From Tritrichomonas musculus (taxonomy: Eukaryota > Parabasalia > Tritrichomonadida > Tritrichomonadidae), in NCBI GenBank assembly GCA_039105265.1, contig JAPFFF010000053.1, forward strand, positions 558,001 to 622,000: 64,000 bases of DNA, in the 5' to 3' direction. A program made the translations under genes and the position numbers. Shown here piece by piece: positions 18,717 through 28,765 of the stretch; the first letter of the stretch is position 1, and the number at the start of each line of letters is the position of its first letter. The notes beneath the pieces are model-generated. The model saw only the letters and a program-made list of their open reading frames with translations, was not told where the DNA came from and made no database searches.

Positions 18717-19209
18717 TTTTGTGATGACTTATACAATAATTTCAATATGACATTTTTAATATTTATAAATATTTGCAAATATATCATTCAGAATGTAATC
18801 TATTTAAAAAAATATATAAAATTTATTTTAATATTTTTATAAATAACGATATAAAATCGTTAATTTTATAAATCTGAGATTTGAATTATATATTCCATAC
18901 CATTTTTGTCTTACATTCCCCAATATTCATGACAATTCTTTCAAAATATAAAGAGTAGATATTTAGTTGATGACAAATTTTAAAATAAAACAATTCTTTT
19001 AAATGTTTTTTGTTTGATTCACTCCTTTGAATTAATAGTTTTTAAGTAAAGAATAAGAAAATATATATAGTGCAATTATTAAAATTGCTAAAATATCCTT
19101 TCTCGTCGTCATTATTTTTATTCAAGTAGAAAATCGTTGATGATTCATCTTTGACATTATCCAAAGCTCTTTTTTGGGATGTTAATTTAAACGGCGCCTT
19201 CACTTGAGG
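18717..19209. other. AT-rich intergenic spacer
   Basis: No gene or distinctive repeat is seen. Confidence 0.45.
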
Positions 19210-20240
19210 TTAATTTGGAAGGAACTTTTCATAGATGACGATGTACTTGATCCATCTAGCTCTAATTGCAGCAATATTATTTGTCATTACAGCAATATTA
19301 TTTGTTATTACACAAATTCGAGCGATCAGGGCACCAAGAAGGAAAGACCTTCTTTGGCTCATTGAAGTAGCTTTTGTACTGGCTTGCAGCGATTGATAGG
19401 AGTGTATCAATGCAGTATGAACAGGTTGTTGCATCTAGAGACAAGAAGTACAAATGGTTGCCTTTAATTTCATCAGGTTTGAAGTTCAAACTCGAAATGA
19501 AATTGAAACTTTCAGTGAAGAACTCAAAAATTTCATTGAAAGAGTCACTTGTTCTTGATTTATTTGACCTTTTTTCAAAAGTGTCAAGGTTAATTGAACG
19601 CTCAATGTTAACAATTAAGCTTGACGATAGATCAAACATCCATTGTTCGATGAGATCATTGAAAATAATGAGAGGATCTAATGACGGTTGATTTCTAAAA
19701 ATGATAGAGCTGCTGAACACTTGTTATGAAGTAGATGAGGTTCTTTTGGTCAGGAAATAGGATCCATCTTGATCAAAGCAATTTATCAAATATATTGTAT
19801 ATTGAATTTAGTAAGCAGATGAAATGTCAAGTGCAATTGAGAAGAACTGGTCCATGATTCTGTCACCGAGATTAGATTCGAGTAAGTTATCTTTAAAACG
19901 ACTTGCTTAACATTTCATCTGCTTACTAAATTCAATATACAATATTGTACAATAAGTGTAAACATAGCCCTTGGATTATCCTACGCAAATGCAACTTCAG
20001 TGCTCGCTATCACGGAAGAAATAAAATCGATGGTGGATGTGATGTACTCCCGGAGAGATTATTATTTTGATATAAGTAATAGAACAACTCTTTGGAAGTT
20101 CAAAGTAATCAGCATATTGCTAGATTCTTTTAGCTATTGAAATTGAAGCAAAACTGAATAGTCAACTTATCAATGGTGGTTGATTCAAAGGTGATAATTG
20201 ACATATCAACGTTTGACCAATCTGGAATTAATTTAAATTA
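19210..20240 (-). pseudogene. Relic of a Munc13/UNC13-like (MHD1) protein
   Basis: The minus-strand ORF 19298-19720 reads like the MHD1 part of Munc13 proteins: a W-x-x-D helix with a following D-x-F (QWMFDLSSSLIVNIERSINL, then DTFEKR), a DSFNEIFEFF segment and a terminal SQYKSYF helix. After a frame change the ORF 19210-19434 continues with ICVITNNIAV...RARWIKYI, like the Munc13 'CV-x-LNNI' helix. Inside it a roughly 21-bp segment is duplicated. Upstream, about 20000-20240, short coding-like pieces lie in several frames with stops. So the gene is broken and fragmentary. Munc13 proteins prime vesicle fusion. The assignment is by remembered pattern and moderate at best. An inverted repeat at 19.79-19.95 kb interrupts the relic. 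Confidence 0.4.
19792..19945. repeat. 35-bp perfect inverted repeat (long hairpin)
   Basis: The 35 bases at 19792-19826 are the exact reverse complement of 19911-19945 (ends ATATTGTATATTG... and ...CAATATACAATAT). With one mismatch the arms grow to about 40 bp. The loop is about 84 bp. It lies inside decayed coding sequence, so an inverted duplication by template switching is a likely origin. A small foldback element is the alternative. Confidence 0.85.
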
Positions 20241-20830
20241 ATGAAGCAGTTTTCGGTAAAATGTTATGAAGATTTAGCAAAAAAGATATTTTTCTTAGTG
20301 TGTAAATATGTATGGGTACTGGATTCTCTTCCGTCATTTATTTATATATTCATATATTATATTAATTAAGAGTTAATTAGATTATTTTATAAATACCAGA
20401 ATATTTTAATGGGCAATAAGTGATATACCAACGATTTTATTTTTAAATGAGAAATGATCGTTTTTTTATTTTTTGAATAAGATCATTGAAATATTTGAAT
20501 ATAAAAATTTAATTATGAAATATTTTTATCTTTTAGAACTACTTATATTTATAAATTATTTAATATAAATAAAAATATATAAATATATTATATTAGAAAA
20601 AATATAAATGTTAAGAATTATGTTTATTTTTTGGAGCTAAAAAAACAATTCAATATCTTTTGGTCAAGTGTAACAATTTTTTCGTTGAGCGCAAATAAAA
20701 GAATTCATTTGTTGGTTCTAAAAATATGGAATTTTTCAATATTTGACCAGAATTTCATAATTTTTGGCTTAAAAAAAAATATAATTTTTTCAATCTTTGA
20801 AAAAAATAGTAGATTTCTAGGATAATTATT
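20241..20830. other. AT-rich spacer without recognised gene
   Basis: No supported gene. The plus-strand frame at 20631-20825 is low-complexity Phe/Ile/Lys translation of AT-rich DNA. Confidence 0.45.
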
Positions 20831-20995
20831 TCAAAAAGAAATAATTATATTTAAGACATCTTTTAAATCTTGCGAATTTTCATCAATTTTGTAATCATTA
20901 AAAATGCGAATTAAATTTTCATAATTTTCTTCAAGATCATCTGAATTTTTCAAGAATTCCATTAAAGAAGATTCGACAAGTTCTCGAGAATGCAT
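20831..20995 (-). pseudogene. N-terminal fragment of an ankyrin-type gene
   Basis: The minus strand encodes MHSRELVESSLMEFLKNSDD and then ENYENLIRIFNDYKI, EN, QDLKDVLN before a stop. This pattern (EFL..SDDLEE.Y.NL...F.D.KI.EN.Q.LK) is the start of the large ankyrin-repeat family of Tritrichomonas, and it resembles the N-terminus of the ankyrin-discoidin gene at the right end of this window. No ankyrin repeats follow, so this is a truncated 54-residue relic. It is too short for strong claims. Confidence 0.45.
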
Positions 20996-21080
20996 ATATA
21001 TTATGATATCTGATCTTTCAAGAATTCACTCATTTTATTTTTATAAAGTAATAAAAAGTGACAAAATAGCTTGTATGCAT

Positions 21081-21407
21081 TTTTTTAAAAAAACTGCTGA
21101 TTAAAAGTTCATTCCCAATATAAATATAAATATAATGTAACTTATCACTATTATATTTTTATTTATTTAATATAAATTCGGAGCTCTATAACAAGATATT
21201 AAAGATTCTTATTTATCGTTTTTTCATTTTCAAATATTTTGAATTGCTAAAAATTTATGATAAAAAAAAGAAACTTCTCAGAACTTTTTTTAAAAAACTG
21301 CTGATTAAAAGTTCATTCCCAATATATATATAAGTATAATATAATTTAATACTATTATATATTTATTTATTTAATATAAATTCGGAGCTCTATAACAAGA
21401 TATTAAA
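21081..21407. repeat. Two ~120-bp direct repeats
   Basis: The segment at about 21081-21203 recurs at about 21284-21407, with about 80 bp between. Both contain CTGCTGATTAAAAGTTCATT near the start and TTCGGAGCTCTATAACAAGA near the end. The middle differs by small A/T changes. No coding or terminal inverted repeats are seen. Confidence 0.8.
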
Positions 21408-21729
21408 TGATTTTAAATTTCTTTCAATATTTATATAATTATTGAAAAATTATAAATCTTAATTTGGCCAACTTTTATTAATTAAATGCTTTTTTATATT
21501 ATTATATATATAAAAATAAAATAAAAAAAATTTTATAATTGAATATTAACTCAAAAAGTCCAAAAAAACGATTATTTAATTCTTTTATACAAAAAAACAT
21601 GAATTTTTTATTTATATTATATTATTTAGATATGTAAATTAAAAATCCACAATACATTAGCGATCATGCTTTTCTTTTGAATGTCTGTTGTAATTATATT
21701 AAATATGTTATAAAATAATCATTTTACGA

Positions 21730-22083
21730 TTATTCCATAATACCAGGCTTTTCGTTATTTTCTTCATATTTAATTTGCAAATATTTTTTTTTTGCATTAA
21801 TGATGTCTTCATTTTCTTGAAACCATTTTACAATCAAATCTTTTTTTCTTTTATAATTTCTAGGAAATTGTATATTTGCTATATCACTAATTAAAGAGGC
21901 AACTTGTATTAGTCCGTTTAATGATATTTTCTTTAATGGACTTCCTAGTATTTCTTCAATGAGTGCTTCACCTCTACTACCTTTTGAAACAAATCCATCT
22001 AACAAATTTTGGGTTACTATTTTTTCTGAGTTTTGTCTTCTAGAATAAGCGGCAGGAACTTTCGACTTCCTTTTTACAGGCAT
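21730..22083 (-). CDS. Small basic protein of unknown family
   Basis: A 117-residue protein starting at the ATG read from 22083 (MPVKRKSKVPAAYSRRQ). The first 30 residues are strongly basic. The middle contains SRGEALIEEILGSPLKKISL, a helical segment with LIQVASLISDIANIQ, then FPRNYKRKKDLIVKWFQENE. The helix-rich basic layout suggests a nucleic-acid- or chromatin-binding role, but I recognise no named domain. I have an impression of short paralogues of this kind in Tritrichomonas, unverified. It lies alone between a repeat pair and the tRNA-Thr candidate. The more upstream in-frame codons are not ATG. Confidence 0.6.
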   Translation of the reverse strand: MPVKRKSKVPAAYSRRQNSEKIVTQNLLDGFVSKGSRGEALIEEILGSPLKKISLNGLIQVASLISDIANIQFPRNYKRKKDLIVKWFQENEDIINAKKKYLQIKYEENNEKPGIME

Positions 22084-22656
22084 ACTAATCTTAATGACAA
22101 CATATTGTTTGCAAATTTTCAATATTATTTCAAAATTTCAAAAATATTTTAAATTTTTTTCAAATTTTCAAAAAAAAATTTTTTTTATAGGATTGAAAAA
22201 TTTGTAAAGAATAAGATGTCATTATAATACTCGAATCGGAAAATAAGTATATATATGAGCTGCTTCAGAATCACAATAACAAATACAACATCAAATCAAT
22301 TATTATTATTTCCATGTTATTCACCAAAATCATGAACCATTTATATTCAAAACAAAATATTTAATTTGAGAAATTTCTTTTTAATGCAAAAAAAATCCCT
22401 GCATATTGTGCCATTTGCATTCTTATATTTTAACATTAGTTTTTGGAAAGTGCTTGTAAAACAATATTTTTTCTTTTGAGTAATTTCTGAATCAAGTTTC
22501 AATTATTTGAAATCTGGAGATTCTACAATATTGAATTTGATTTCAATGGTTTGGTATTTACATTTAGTATTATTTAAAATCCAAGATGAGATTAAAAAAA
22601 TAATTCATAATGGATTCTAAACTAGTATTCAATACATCTATTTCAAAATAACGGTA
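22084..22656. other. Intergenic spacer
   Basis: No ORF or distinctive repeat. It is AT-rich with A and T runs near 22160-22190. Confidence 0.45.
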
Positions 22657-22729
22657 GCCTGTGTAGAATAGTGGTTATTGCGTTCGCCTTGTAAGCGAAA
22701 GGTCGGCGGTCCGACTCCGCTCGTAGGAA
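22657..22729 (+). tRNA. tRNA-Thr candidate (anticodon TGT), weak acceptor and D stem
   Basis: The anticodon stem TTCGC/GCGAA with loop CTTGTAA (anticodon TGT) and the T stem GGCGG/CCGCT with loop TCCGACT are clear, and the variable loop is AGGTC. The acceptor pairs GCCTGTG with CGTAGGA but has a G1-A72 mismatch and two G-T pairs. The D stem (GAAT/TTGC) forms only two Watson-Crick pairs. The T loop starts TCC rather than TTC. Twelve T follow. It is either a diverged functional gene or a tRNA pseudogene. Confidence 0.7.
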
Positions 22730-22730
22730 T

Positions 22731-22741
22731 TTTTTTTTTTT
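22731..22741 (+). terminator. Pol III T-run terminator after tRNA-Thr candidate
   Basis: About a dozen T directly follow the tRNA, a strong RNA polymerase III stop, which argues that the locus was transcribed. Confidence 0.7.
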
Positions 22742-22872
22742 ATTAAATCAAAAATTTTAAAACGTTCAATCACAAATATATGCATAATATATTTATTTAA
22801 ACTATTATAATTCAAAATATTAATTACAATTTCCCAAAATGAATCTAATATTTTTTTTCACAATAAAAAACT

Positions 22873-24927
22873 TCATTGATCATTACTATTCATTTCAGTA
22901 TTATCTTGCTTTCCATTGAATAAAGCAGGCTGAGATACTCTTGCTGTTTTTCTAGTATATTTGTTACTAAAAACTTTGCCTTGCGACATTAATCTTGGGA
23001 ATGAATTCACTGAAAGTGACTCGATTATATGATAAGACTTAAAAACAGGTGTGTAAAACTTTGCATCACTTCTTTGAATCAAATTTATCGGTTTCAGTCT
23101 GTAGCACTTATATGAATCATCAGGTTCAAAAATGATACATGCGGCAAATCCACCTTGTTTCATTGAAGAGGAAGAATAAACAGTTATAACCTTCTTTTCA
23201 TGGCTTGTTTCGATTCCCTTTTTTGTTGATTCGTGGCCTCTTACGATCATTTTCATATTATTTTTCTGTAGAAAATGATTTGTCACAACGAAGCCGAAAT
23301 AACAACCAGAACCACGGTTATTTGGGAGAAAAAGTTCAGTTGAGTTTGTGGGATCAGACCACATTATATCAGTCAAAAGTTTGGTATTATTAAAGTAATA
23401 TTCTAAATCATTTTCACAATCATCTTCCATAATACAGTCAGATTGTTGTTGAAGCTTGGGGGTAAAATTTGATTTGATTGGCGATATTGTAAACGAATTT
23501 ATTTTAGTTGGAGGACTTGGCATGTTAATGGCAGTTGGTGATTGAGAAAGCCTCATTGATGTTGTCTTCGTTGGCGGGCATGGCATGTTGATAGCAACGT
23601 TCATCTGCGCGATATAATTTGGCATGCTTTTGATTGGAGAGTTTACTTTTTGTGGAAGTGCTGGTATCGATCTGACACCACCTAAAGCTACATTTGATGG
23701 GTCCAGATTTTGTAAAGGCGAATTTTTGGGAGGAGAATTTGATAATTGTACATTTTGCAATGGCGAGCTTTTGGGAGGAGAATTTGAAAATTGTACATTT
23801 TGTAATGGCAAATTTTTGGGAGGAGAATTTGAAAATTGTACATTTTGTAGCTGCGAACTTTTAGGTGGCGAATTAGAGAATATCACGTTTTGTGGGGGTA
23901 AGTCTTGCAATGGAGGACTTCGTAAAGGTGAAACTATCGGTGGTGAATTTGAAAAAGGCGAACTTGGCTGTGGTATATTTGATGTATTTGGCGAATTTGT
24001 GCTTGAAAGAATCTGTGGGTCTGGAATGTCAAGTGATGCAAGAGGAGGTAACTTTTTGGTAAAAAGAGGTTTGGAATCTGAACTTGTTCGTTGACTTGGA
24101 AATGGAGGAATCTTTGCTGGTTCCAGTGATGATCTTATTTGGGTATTAATGCTCATTTGCAAAACTTTTGGGTTAGTTATATCAGAATTTCTATGCTTTT
24201 TAAAAGGAGAATTGAGGGGACCCGTATTTGAATTTATATTTGGCTTCAATGTAATAAAATTTGCTTGCTCATTTAAACGAGCTATCTGTTCATCTGAAGA
24301 ATCTGAAAGGCGGTGTTTTCTCTTTTGTGCCGCGACTTCAGTAGTGTAAATATACTTAATTGGGAGTTTGAATTCTGTTTCGATTTGCTTGACTTCATGG
24401 AAAAACGGAGATAATCCACCATGAACGCAAAAAATATGTTCATTAATAATTGCTGCAATTGGAAACCAAGAAAAAACTTCATTAAATTTATTAAAAAGTG
24501 TTTCCGAGTATCCCGATTCGAGTATTTCTTTTTTAAATCCACCATATGAATTTACTGCTGTAAATTCGTGATTTCCTCGAAGTAAGAAAATGTTATTTGG
24601 ATACTCAATTCGTAAAGCTAGTAGAAGAGTAATTGTTTCGATTTGATAATTACCTCTATCTACATAATCTCCTAAGAATACAACACTATTCGAAAAAATA
24701 TCAGCAATTGAATTCATTATGCGGATTAAATCATGAAAATTGCCATGAATATCGCCGATAACAATTGACGGCGATGGTATACGTAGGAGAGTTTGATTCT
24801 TTTGCTTTAAAATGTCAATTGCAGAGTTACAAAGGCTTTCAAGAATAACTTCGTCAAACGACGGCAACTTAAGTTCTTCTGTCCCTATTTTTTCAATTGA
24901 TTCATTGCTTCCATTTAGAAAGTTCAT
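22873..24927 (-). CDS. PPP-family Ser/Thr phosphatase split by a 320-residue insert
   Basis: A 684-residue metallophosphatase. GDIHG (58-62), GDYVDRG (86-92), RGNHE (117-121) and HGGLSP (169-174) are followed not by the rest of the fold but by about 320 low-complexity residues (192-512) rich in Ser, Pro and Asn. The domain then resumes with LLTDIMWSDP (517-526), NNRGSGCYFG and RGHE (563-566). All catalytic motifs are present, so the enzyme may be active with a large disordered loop near the active site. The insert contains four 15-residue repeats of the type LQNVQFSNSPPKSSP and many SP sites that proline-directed kinases could phosphorylate. The short tail ends in polar sequence. The ATG is the first in frame. 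Confidence 0.9.
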   Translation of the reverse strand: MNFLNGSNESIEKIGTEELKLPSFDEVILESLCNSAIDILKQKNQTLLRIPSPSIVIGDIHGNFHDLIRIMNSIADIFSNSVVFLGDYVDRGNYQIETITLLLALRIEYPNNIFLLRGNHEFTAVNSYGGFKKEILESGYSETLFNKFNEVFSWFPIAAIINEHIFCVHGGLSPFFHEVKQIETEFKLPIKYIYTTEVAAQKRKHRLSDSSDEQIARLNEQANFITLKPNINSNTGPLNSPFKKHRNSDITNPKVLQMSINTQIRSSLEPAKIPPFPSQRTSSDSKPLFTKKLPPLASLDIPDPQILSSTNSPNTSNIPQPSSPFSNSPPIVSPLRSPPLQDLPPQNVIFSNSPPKSSQLQNVQFSNSPPKNLPLQNVQFSNSPPKSSPLQNVQLSNSPPKNSPLQNLDPSNVALGGVRSIPALPQKVNSPIKSMPNYIAQMNVAINMPCPPTKTTSMRLSQSPTAINMPSPPTKINSFTISPIKSNFTPKLQQQSDCIMEDDCENDLEYYFNNTKLLTDIMWSDPTNSTELFLPNNRGSGCYFGFVVTNHFLQKNNMKMIVRGHESTKKGIETSHEKKVITVYSSSSMKQGGFAACIIFEPDDSYKCYRLKPINLIQRSDAKFYTPVFKSYHIIESLSVNSFPRLMSQGKVFSNKYTRKTARVSQPALFNGKQDNTEMNSNDQ
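23711..23890 (-). repeat. Four 45-bp tandem repeats in the phosphatase insert
   Basis: Units begin at 23711, 23756, 23801 and 23846 (spacing 45 bp) and encode LQN[VL][QD]FSNSPPK-type peptides. They differ by a few bases each. Confidence 0.88.
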
Positions 24928-26308
24928 AAAGGTGTTTAAAACGAAAGAAGATGGTACAAGGTTCTCATATTGCTGTATTTTTATTTTTTTTTTTTCGCAA
25001 TTTCAATAGGCCTTTAATATCAGTTTTTATTTAAATTTCGATATATAGACAATAAATTAATTCATTTTATCTTTTTTAATATTATAATATTATTGTGTAT
25101 TATATAAATGTTTTATAATCAAGAAAATATCAATAAAAATTCAATATAACACTATTTCTAGAAATAACATATAAAATTGATACAAAATAAAAAAATGCAT
25201 TATATCATGGAAAAACATATATAACCATAATATAATTTTATTTACAAATATATGATTCTATATAATACATATTTATATGAATATTAACGATTTAAATTGA
25301 TTGTTATCTGCAGAATATTTGATTTTAATCAAAAAACAATATTTATTTTAGATTAATATATATCATAAATATACTACAATAAATGGGTTAAATTTATATG
25401 ATAAGCAAAATTATAAAATTTATATAATATTATTATATTAATAAATAATAATAATTAACTATTATTAGTAATTGATGACTATATCTGAATATCTACAATT
25501 GTATTTTACTTTGATATAGCCAAAGTAAAAAAAAATGTTTATTTATTTAAATATATATTTTTCAAATATCAAAATTATTAGGGAAAAATTATTAAATCTT
25601 TTATTGAATGATTAAAACATTAGTAAAATTCTATAAAAATAATTTTCAGAAAAAATTAATGAAATTTATATTGAATGCTTTATTTTTTTTATCACCAAAT
25701 TCTCTGTGGAAAAATATCGATAATTCGATATATATAAATTCTTTAAATAATACGAATATTATCAAAATATATTATTATATAATAAATAACAATTATATTT
25801 ATTTTATATTTAATATTGCGAGAAATATTATTAAATTATATTAAATGATGTTCTTGAAAAAGACTTAAAAAATTCTATAAATCACTCAATTCATAAAAAA
25901 AATTGAATACTTTTTAATTTTGATTAATCAATGTTATAAATTGAATCATTTCCGTTTTTATTTTGTTTGATGCATTTTTATTAAAAATTTATCATATCAA
26001 GTTTCATTATTTTTATTTTTAAAATATCGAAAATTTCAATAGCTTTCAATATTTTAAATTCTTTAATATCTTAAAATTTTGTTTATAAAATATATAATTA
26101 TAATAGATTTTAATATTTGTGATATTTAAAAAATAAAGAAAAATACATTTATGATAAGATATTTTAAACAATATTTTAATTTTATAATTATTTAATATAA
26201 ATTAAGATATATGAATTTTTCGTTTTAAAATGGTAAATTATAATTTATATTTAATAATATTTTAATGGTTCGACATAAGATGAACTATATATTATATGAT
26301 ATTTCTAT
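24928..26308. other. 1.4-kb AT-rich intergenic region
   Basis: Extremely AT-rich, with no credible gene. The ORF at 25608-25844 encodes only Asn/Ile/Tyr/Lys-rich low complexity and is not supported. The promoters of the divergent phosphatase and S9 peptidase genes must lie here. Confidence 0.5.
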
Positions 26309-28369
26309 ATGCTTTTTTTTAACAAAAAGTTTAACTTTTTTTTAAAAAAAATGAATACTAAAAATAATCCCCAAACTACTAATCGCAATTTAACATCAGA
26401 AATATTATGGAATCTAGGGCGTATTAACTCATTCGATATTTCTAAGGACAAACAAAAAATTATCTATGAAGTCAAATATTATTCAATTACTGAAAACATA
26501 GGAACTAACCAATTTTACACCACCGACATCAGTGGAACTGATAATAAGATGATTACAAATAATGATAATATCAAACATTCTCCTGTTTTCCTTAATAATA
26601 AAAAAATAGCATTTTTACAACAAGATGAAAAAACAAACGAGATGCAGCTTCATCAAATGAATTCAGATGGAACTAATATCGAAATATTGACACATTTTAA
26701 TTGCGGAATTGATGATTTTCTCTTTTCTCCAGATAATTCAAAATTAATTTTCATATCACAAGTCAAGAACATTCCTACAGTACAAGATCTTTATCCTGAA
26801 CTAGATAAAGCAACAGGTCTAATCACTGAAGATTTAATGTATGTTCATTGGGATCATTGGATGGCCACGATTCCTCATCCTTTTGTTGCATCATTTGATG
26901 GAAAAAATGTCACATCACCTCACGACATTTTACATGATACAAAATTTGAATGTCCAATGACTCCATTCAATTCAATATCAGATTTGTGTTGGAGTCCAAA
27001 TAACAACCTCATTGCATTCGTCATGAAACCGTTCACAGGAAAGGAATACGCGTTTCACACTCAGATGCATCTTTATTTATATGACACTCAAACAGAGAGC
27101 ATTGAAAATTTGACTGAAAATTATGAAAAAAATCATGGCTATTTAACAACACCTGTTTTTTCTCCAGATGGCAAAAAAATTGCTTTCGGAATGATGAAAC
27201 ATGACGGTTTTGAAGGTGATATTAATGAACTTCACTTTTATGATTTTGAATTGAAAACAATTCAAAAAGTTAAGTCAACTTTCAAAGAATCTGTTGGAAA
27301 CTTTGTTTGGTCGGATGACAGTGAAACCATTTATTTCATAGGCAGTTGGCATGGCCATTTTGGCGTATATCAAATTTCATTGAAAAATGAAAATTCAATA
27401 AAATTGACTACAAATGAATTTGACTACAACGGTTCACTTAAATATATGAACAATCATCTTTTCATTCTTCGATCATCTATTACTTCACCTCATGACTTGG
27501 TATCCATTGATCTTCAAACGAGGAATGTCTTCCAAATAACACATGAAAACAAGCACATCTTTGATCATTTGAATCCCGTCAAATACGAAGAAAGATGGAT
27601 CCAATCAAATGTTGATGATAAGAAGATTCACTGTTATGTTGTGTTTCCGCCGAATTTTGATGAGAGTAAAAAATATCCTGCTCTTCTGTTTTGCACAGGA
27701 GGGCCACAATCGACCAACTCTAATGCATGGCGTTATCGATGGAATCTGATGCTGATTGCGTCAAATGGCTACGTTGTTGTTGCGCCAAATAGAAGAGGCT
27801 GCACTGGCTTTGGAATTGAGTGGACTGAAGATGTCACAATGAACTTCGGTGGCCATGCTCAAGATGATCTTCTTTCAGCAATTGACAGCGTTTCAAAAGA
27901 GCCTTACATCGATGAAAATAGACTTGGTTGCATTGGTGCTAGTTATGGCGGTTATTCAGTACTTTATCTTGAATCACATCACAATAAAAGATTTAAAGTT
28001 TTCGTTTCACATGACGGTGCTTTTGATTTTGGGCAGAGTTACCTTGAAACCGATGAAACATGGTTTGTCCAGAACGAGATGGGCGCTCCTTGGGACGTAA
28101 AAAATAAAGAGATCGTTCGTAAATCATATGAATATTCGCCTTCAAATTTCGTTGATAAATGGGATACACCGATCTTGGTAATTCACGGTGCAAAAGGTTA
28201 CAGATGTCAATCATCTCAAGGAATTCAGGCTTTCAATGCAGCCCGGATAAGAGGAATTCCAGCTAAGTTGCTCATTTTTCCAGATGAAAATCATTGGTGT
28301 TTAAAGCCACAAAATTCATTATTGTGGGATAAAGTTTTTTATGATTGGCTTGCAAAATACCTTAAATAG
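26309..28369 (+). CDS. S9 (prolyl oligopeptidase-type) peptidase, DPP-V-like, catalytic Asp changed
   Basis: A 686-residue protein, or 672 if the ATG at 26351 (MNTKNNPQ) is used. The latter fits relatives better. The N-terminal half is a WD40-like beta-propeller (repeated F[SW]PD..KI[AI]F). It contains EDLMYVHWDHWMATIPHPF, a signature of bacterial, especially Bacteroidetes-type, dipeptidyl peptidase V/acylaminoacyl peptidases. The C-terminal alpha/beta hydrolase has the nucleophile Ser545 in GASYGGYS and His662 in PDENHW. The expected acid in HGxxDYRV reads HGAKGYRC, so Gly630 replaces Asp. This would weaken or abolish catalysis unless another acid serves. There is no signal peptide, so it is cytosolic. 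It is probably of bacterial origin by transfer (inference). Confidence 0.9.
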   Translation: MLFFNKKFNFFLKKMNTKNNPQTTNRNLTSEILWNLGRINSFDISKDKQKIIYEVKYYSITENIGTNQFYTTDISGTDNKMITNNDNIKHSPVFLNNKKIAFLQQDEKTNEMQLHQMNSDGTNIEILTHFNCGIDDFLFSPDNSKLIFISQVKNIPTVQDLYPELDKATGLITEDLMYVHWDHWMATIPHPFVASFDGKNVTSPHDILHDTKFECPMTPFNSISDLCWSPNNNLIAFVMKPFTGKEYAFHTQMHLYLYDTQTESIENLTENYEKNHGYLTTPVFSPDGKKIAFGMMKHDGFEGDINELHFYDFELKTIQKVKSTFKESVGNFVWSDDSETIYFIGSWHGHFGVYQISLKNENSIKLTTNEFDYNGSLKYMNNHLFILRSSITSPHDLVSIDLQTRNVFQITHENKHIFDHLNPVKYEERWIQSNVDDKKIHCYVVFPPNFDESKKYPALLFCTGGPQSTNSNAWRYRWNLMLIASNGYVVVAPNRRGCTGFGIEWTEDVTMNFGGHAQDDLLSAIDSVSKEPYIDENRLGCIGASYGGYSVLYLESHHNKRFKVFVSHDGAFDFGQSYLETDETWFVQNEMGAPWDVKNKEIVRKSYEYSPSNFVDKWDTPILVIHGAKGYRCQSSQGIQAFNAARIRGIPAKLLIFPDENHWCLKPQNSLLWDKVFYDWLAKYLK

Positions 28370-28765
28370 CCTGTTATTGTTAGACTTTTTATATAAAATA
28401 TAAAACATTATGAATTTGACTTATAAATTTAAATTTCGAATTGTAACGTATACACCAAAGAATTTGACTTATAAGTGAAATTCAATAAATTCTTGGTTGC
28501 TCATGATTCTAAAAAGTAAAATATGATTATTTTGATTAAAAAAATTCAACAAATTTTCATCTTTGAAGTTTGATATATTTTTTTGCTAAAATGATCATAA
28601 AGCATCTTTAATCATAACAAATAATCATCATTTTTTATTTGAAGTTTTGAAAAAATCCAAAATAGTAAATTAAAATCTTATTAATTTTTATTTCTTAATC
28701 TTTTAACTTAATTTAGTTCAAAGTTTTAAAGCTAAAAAATATATTGCATTAATAAATGTTTTTTT
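28370..28765. other. Convergent intergenic spacer
   Basis: Between the 3' ends of two convergent genes. AT-rich, no feature seen. Confidence 0.5.

Noticed and set aside
25608-25844. 78-residue ORF
   Set aside because: Asn/Ile/Tyr/Lys low complexity from extreme AT content; no support.
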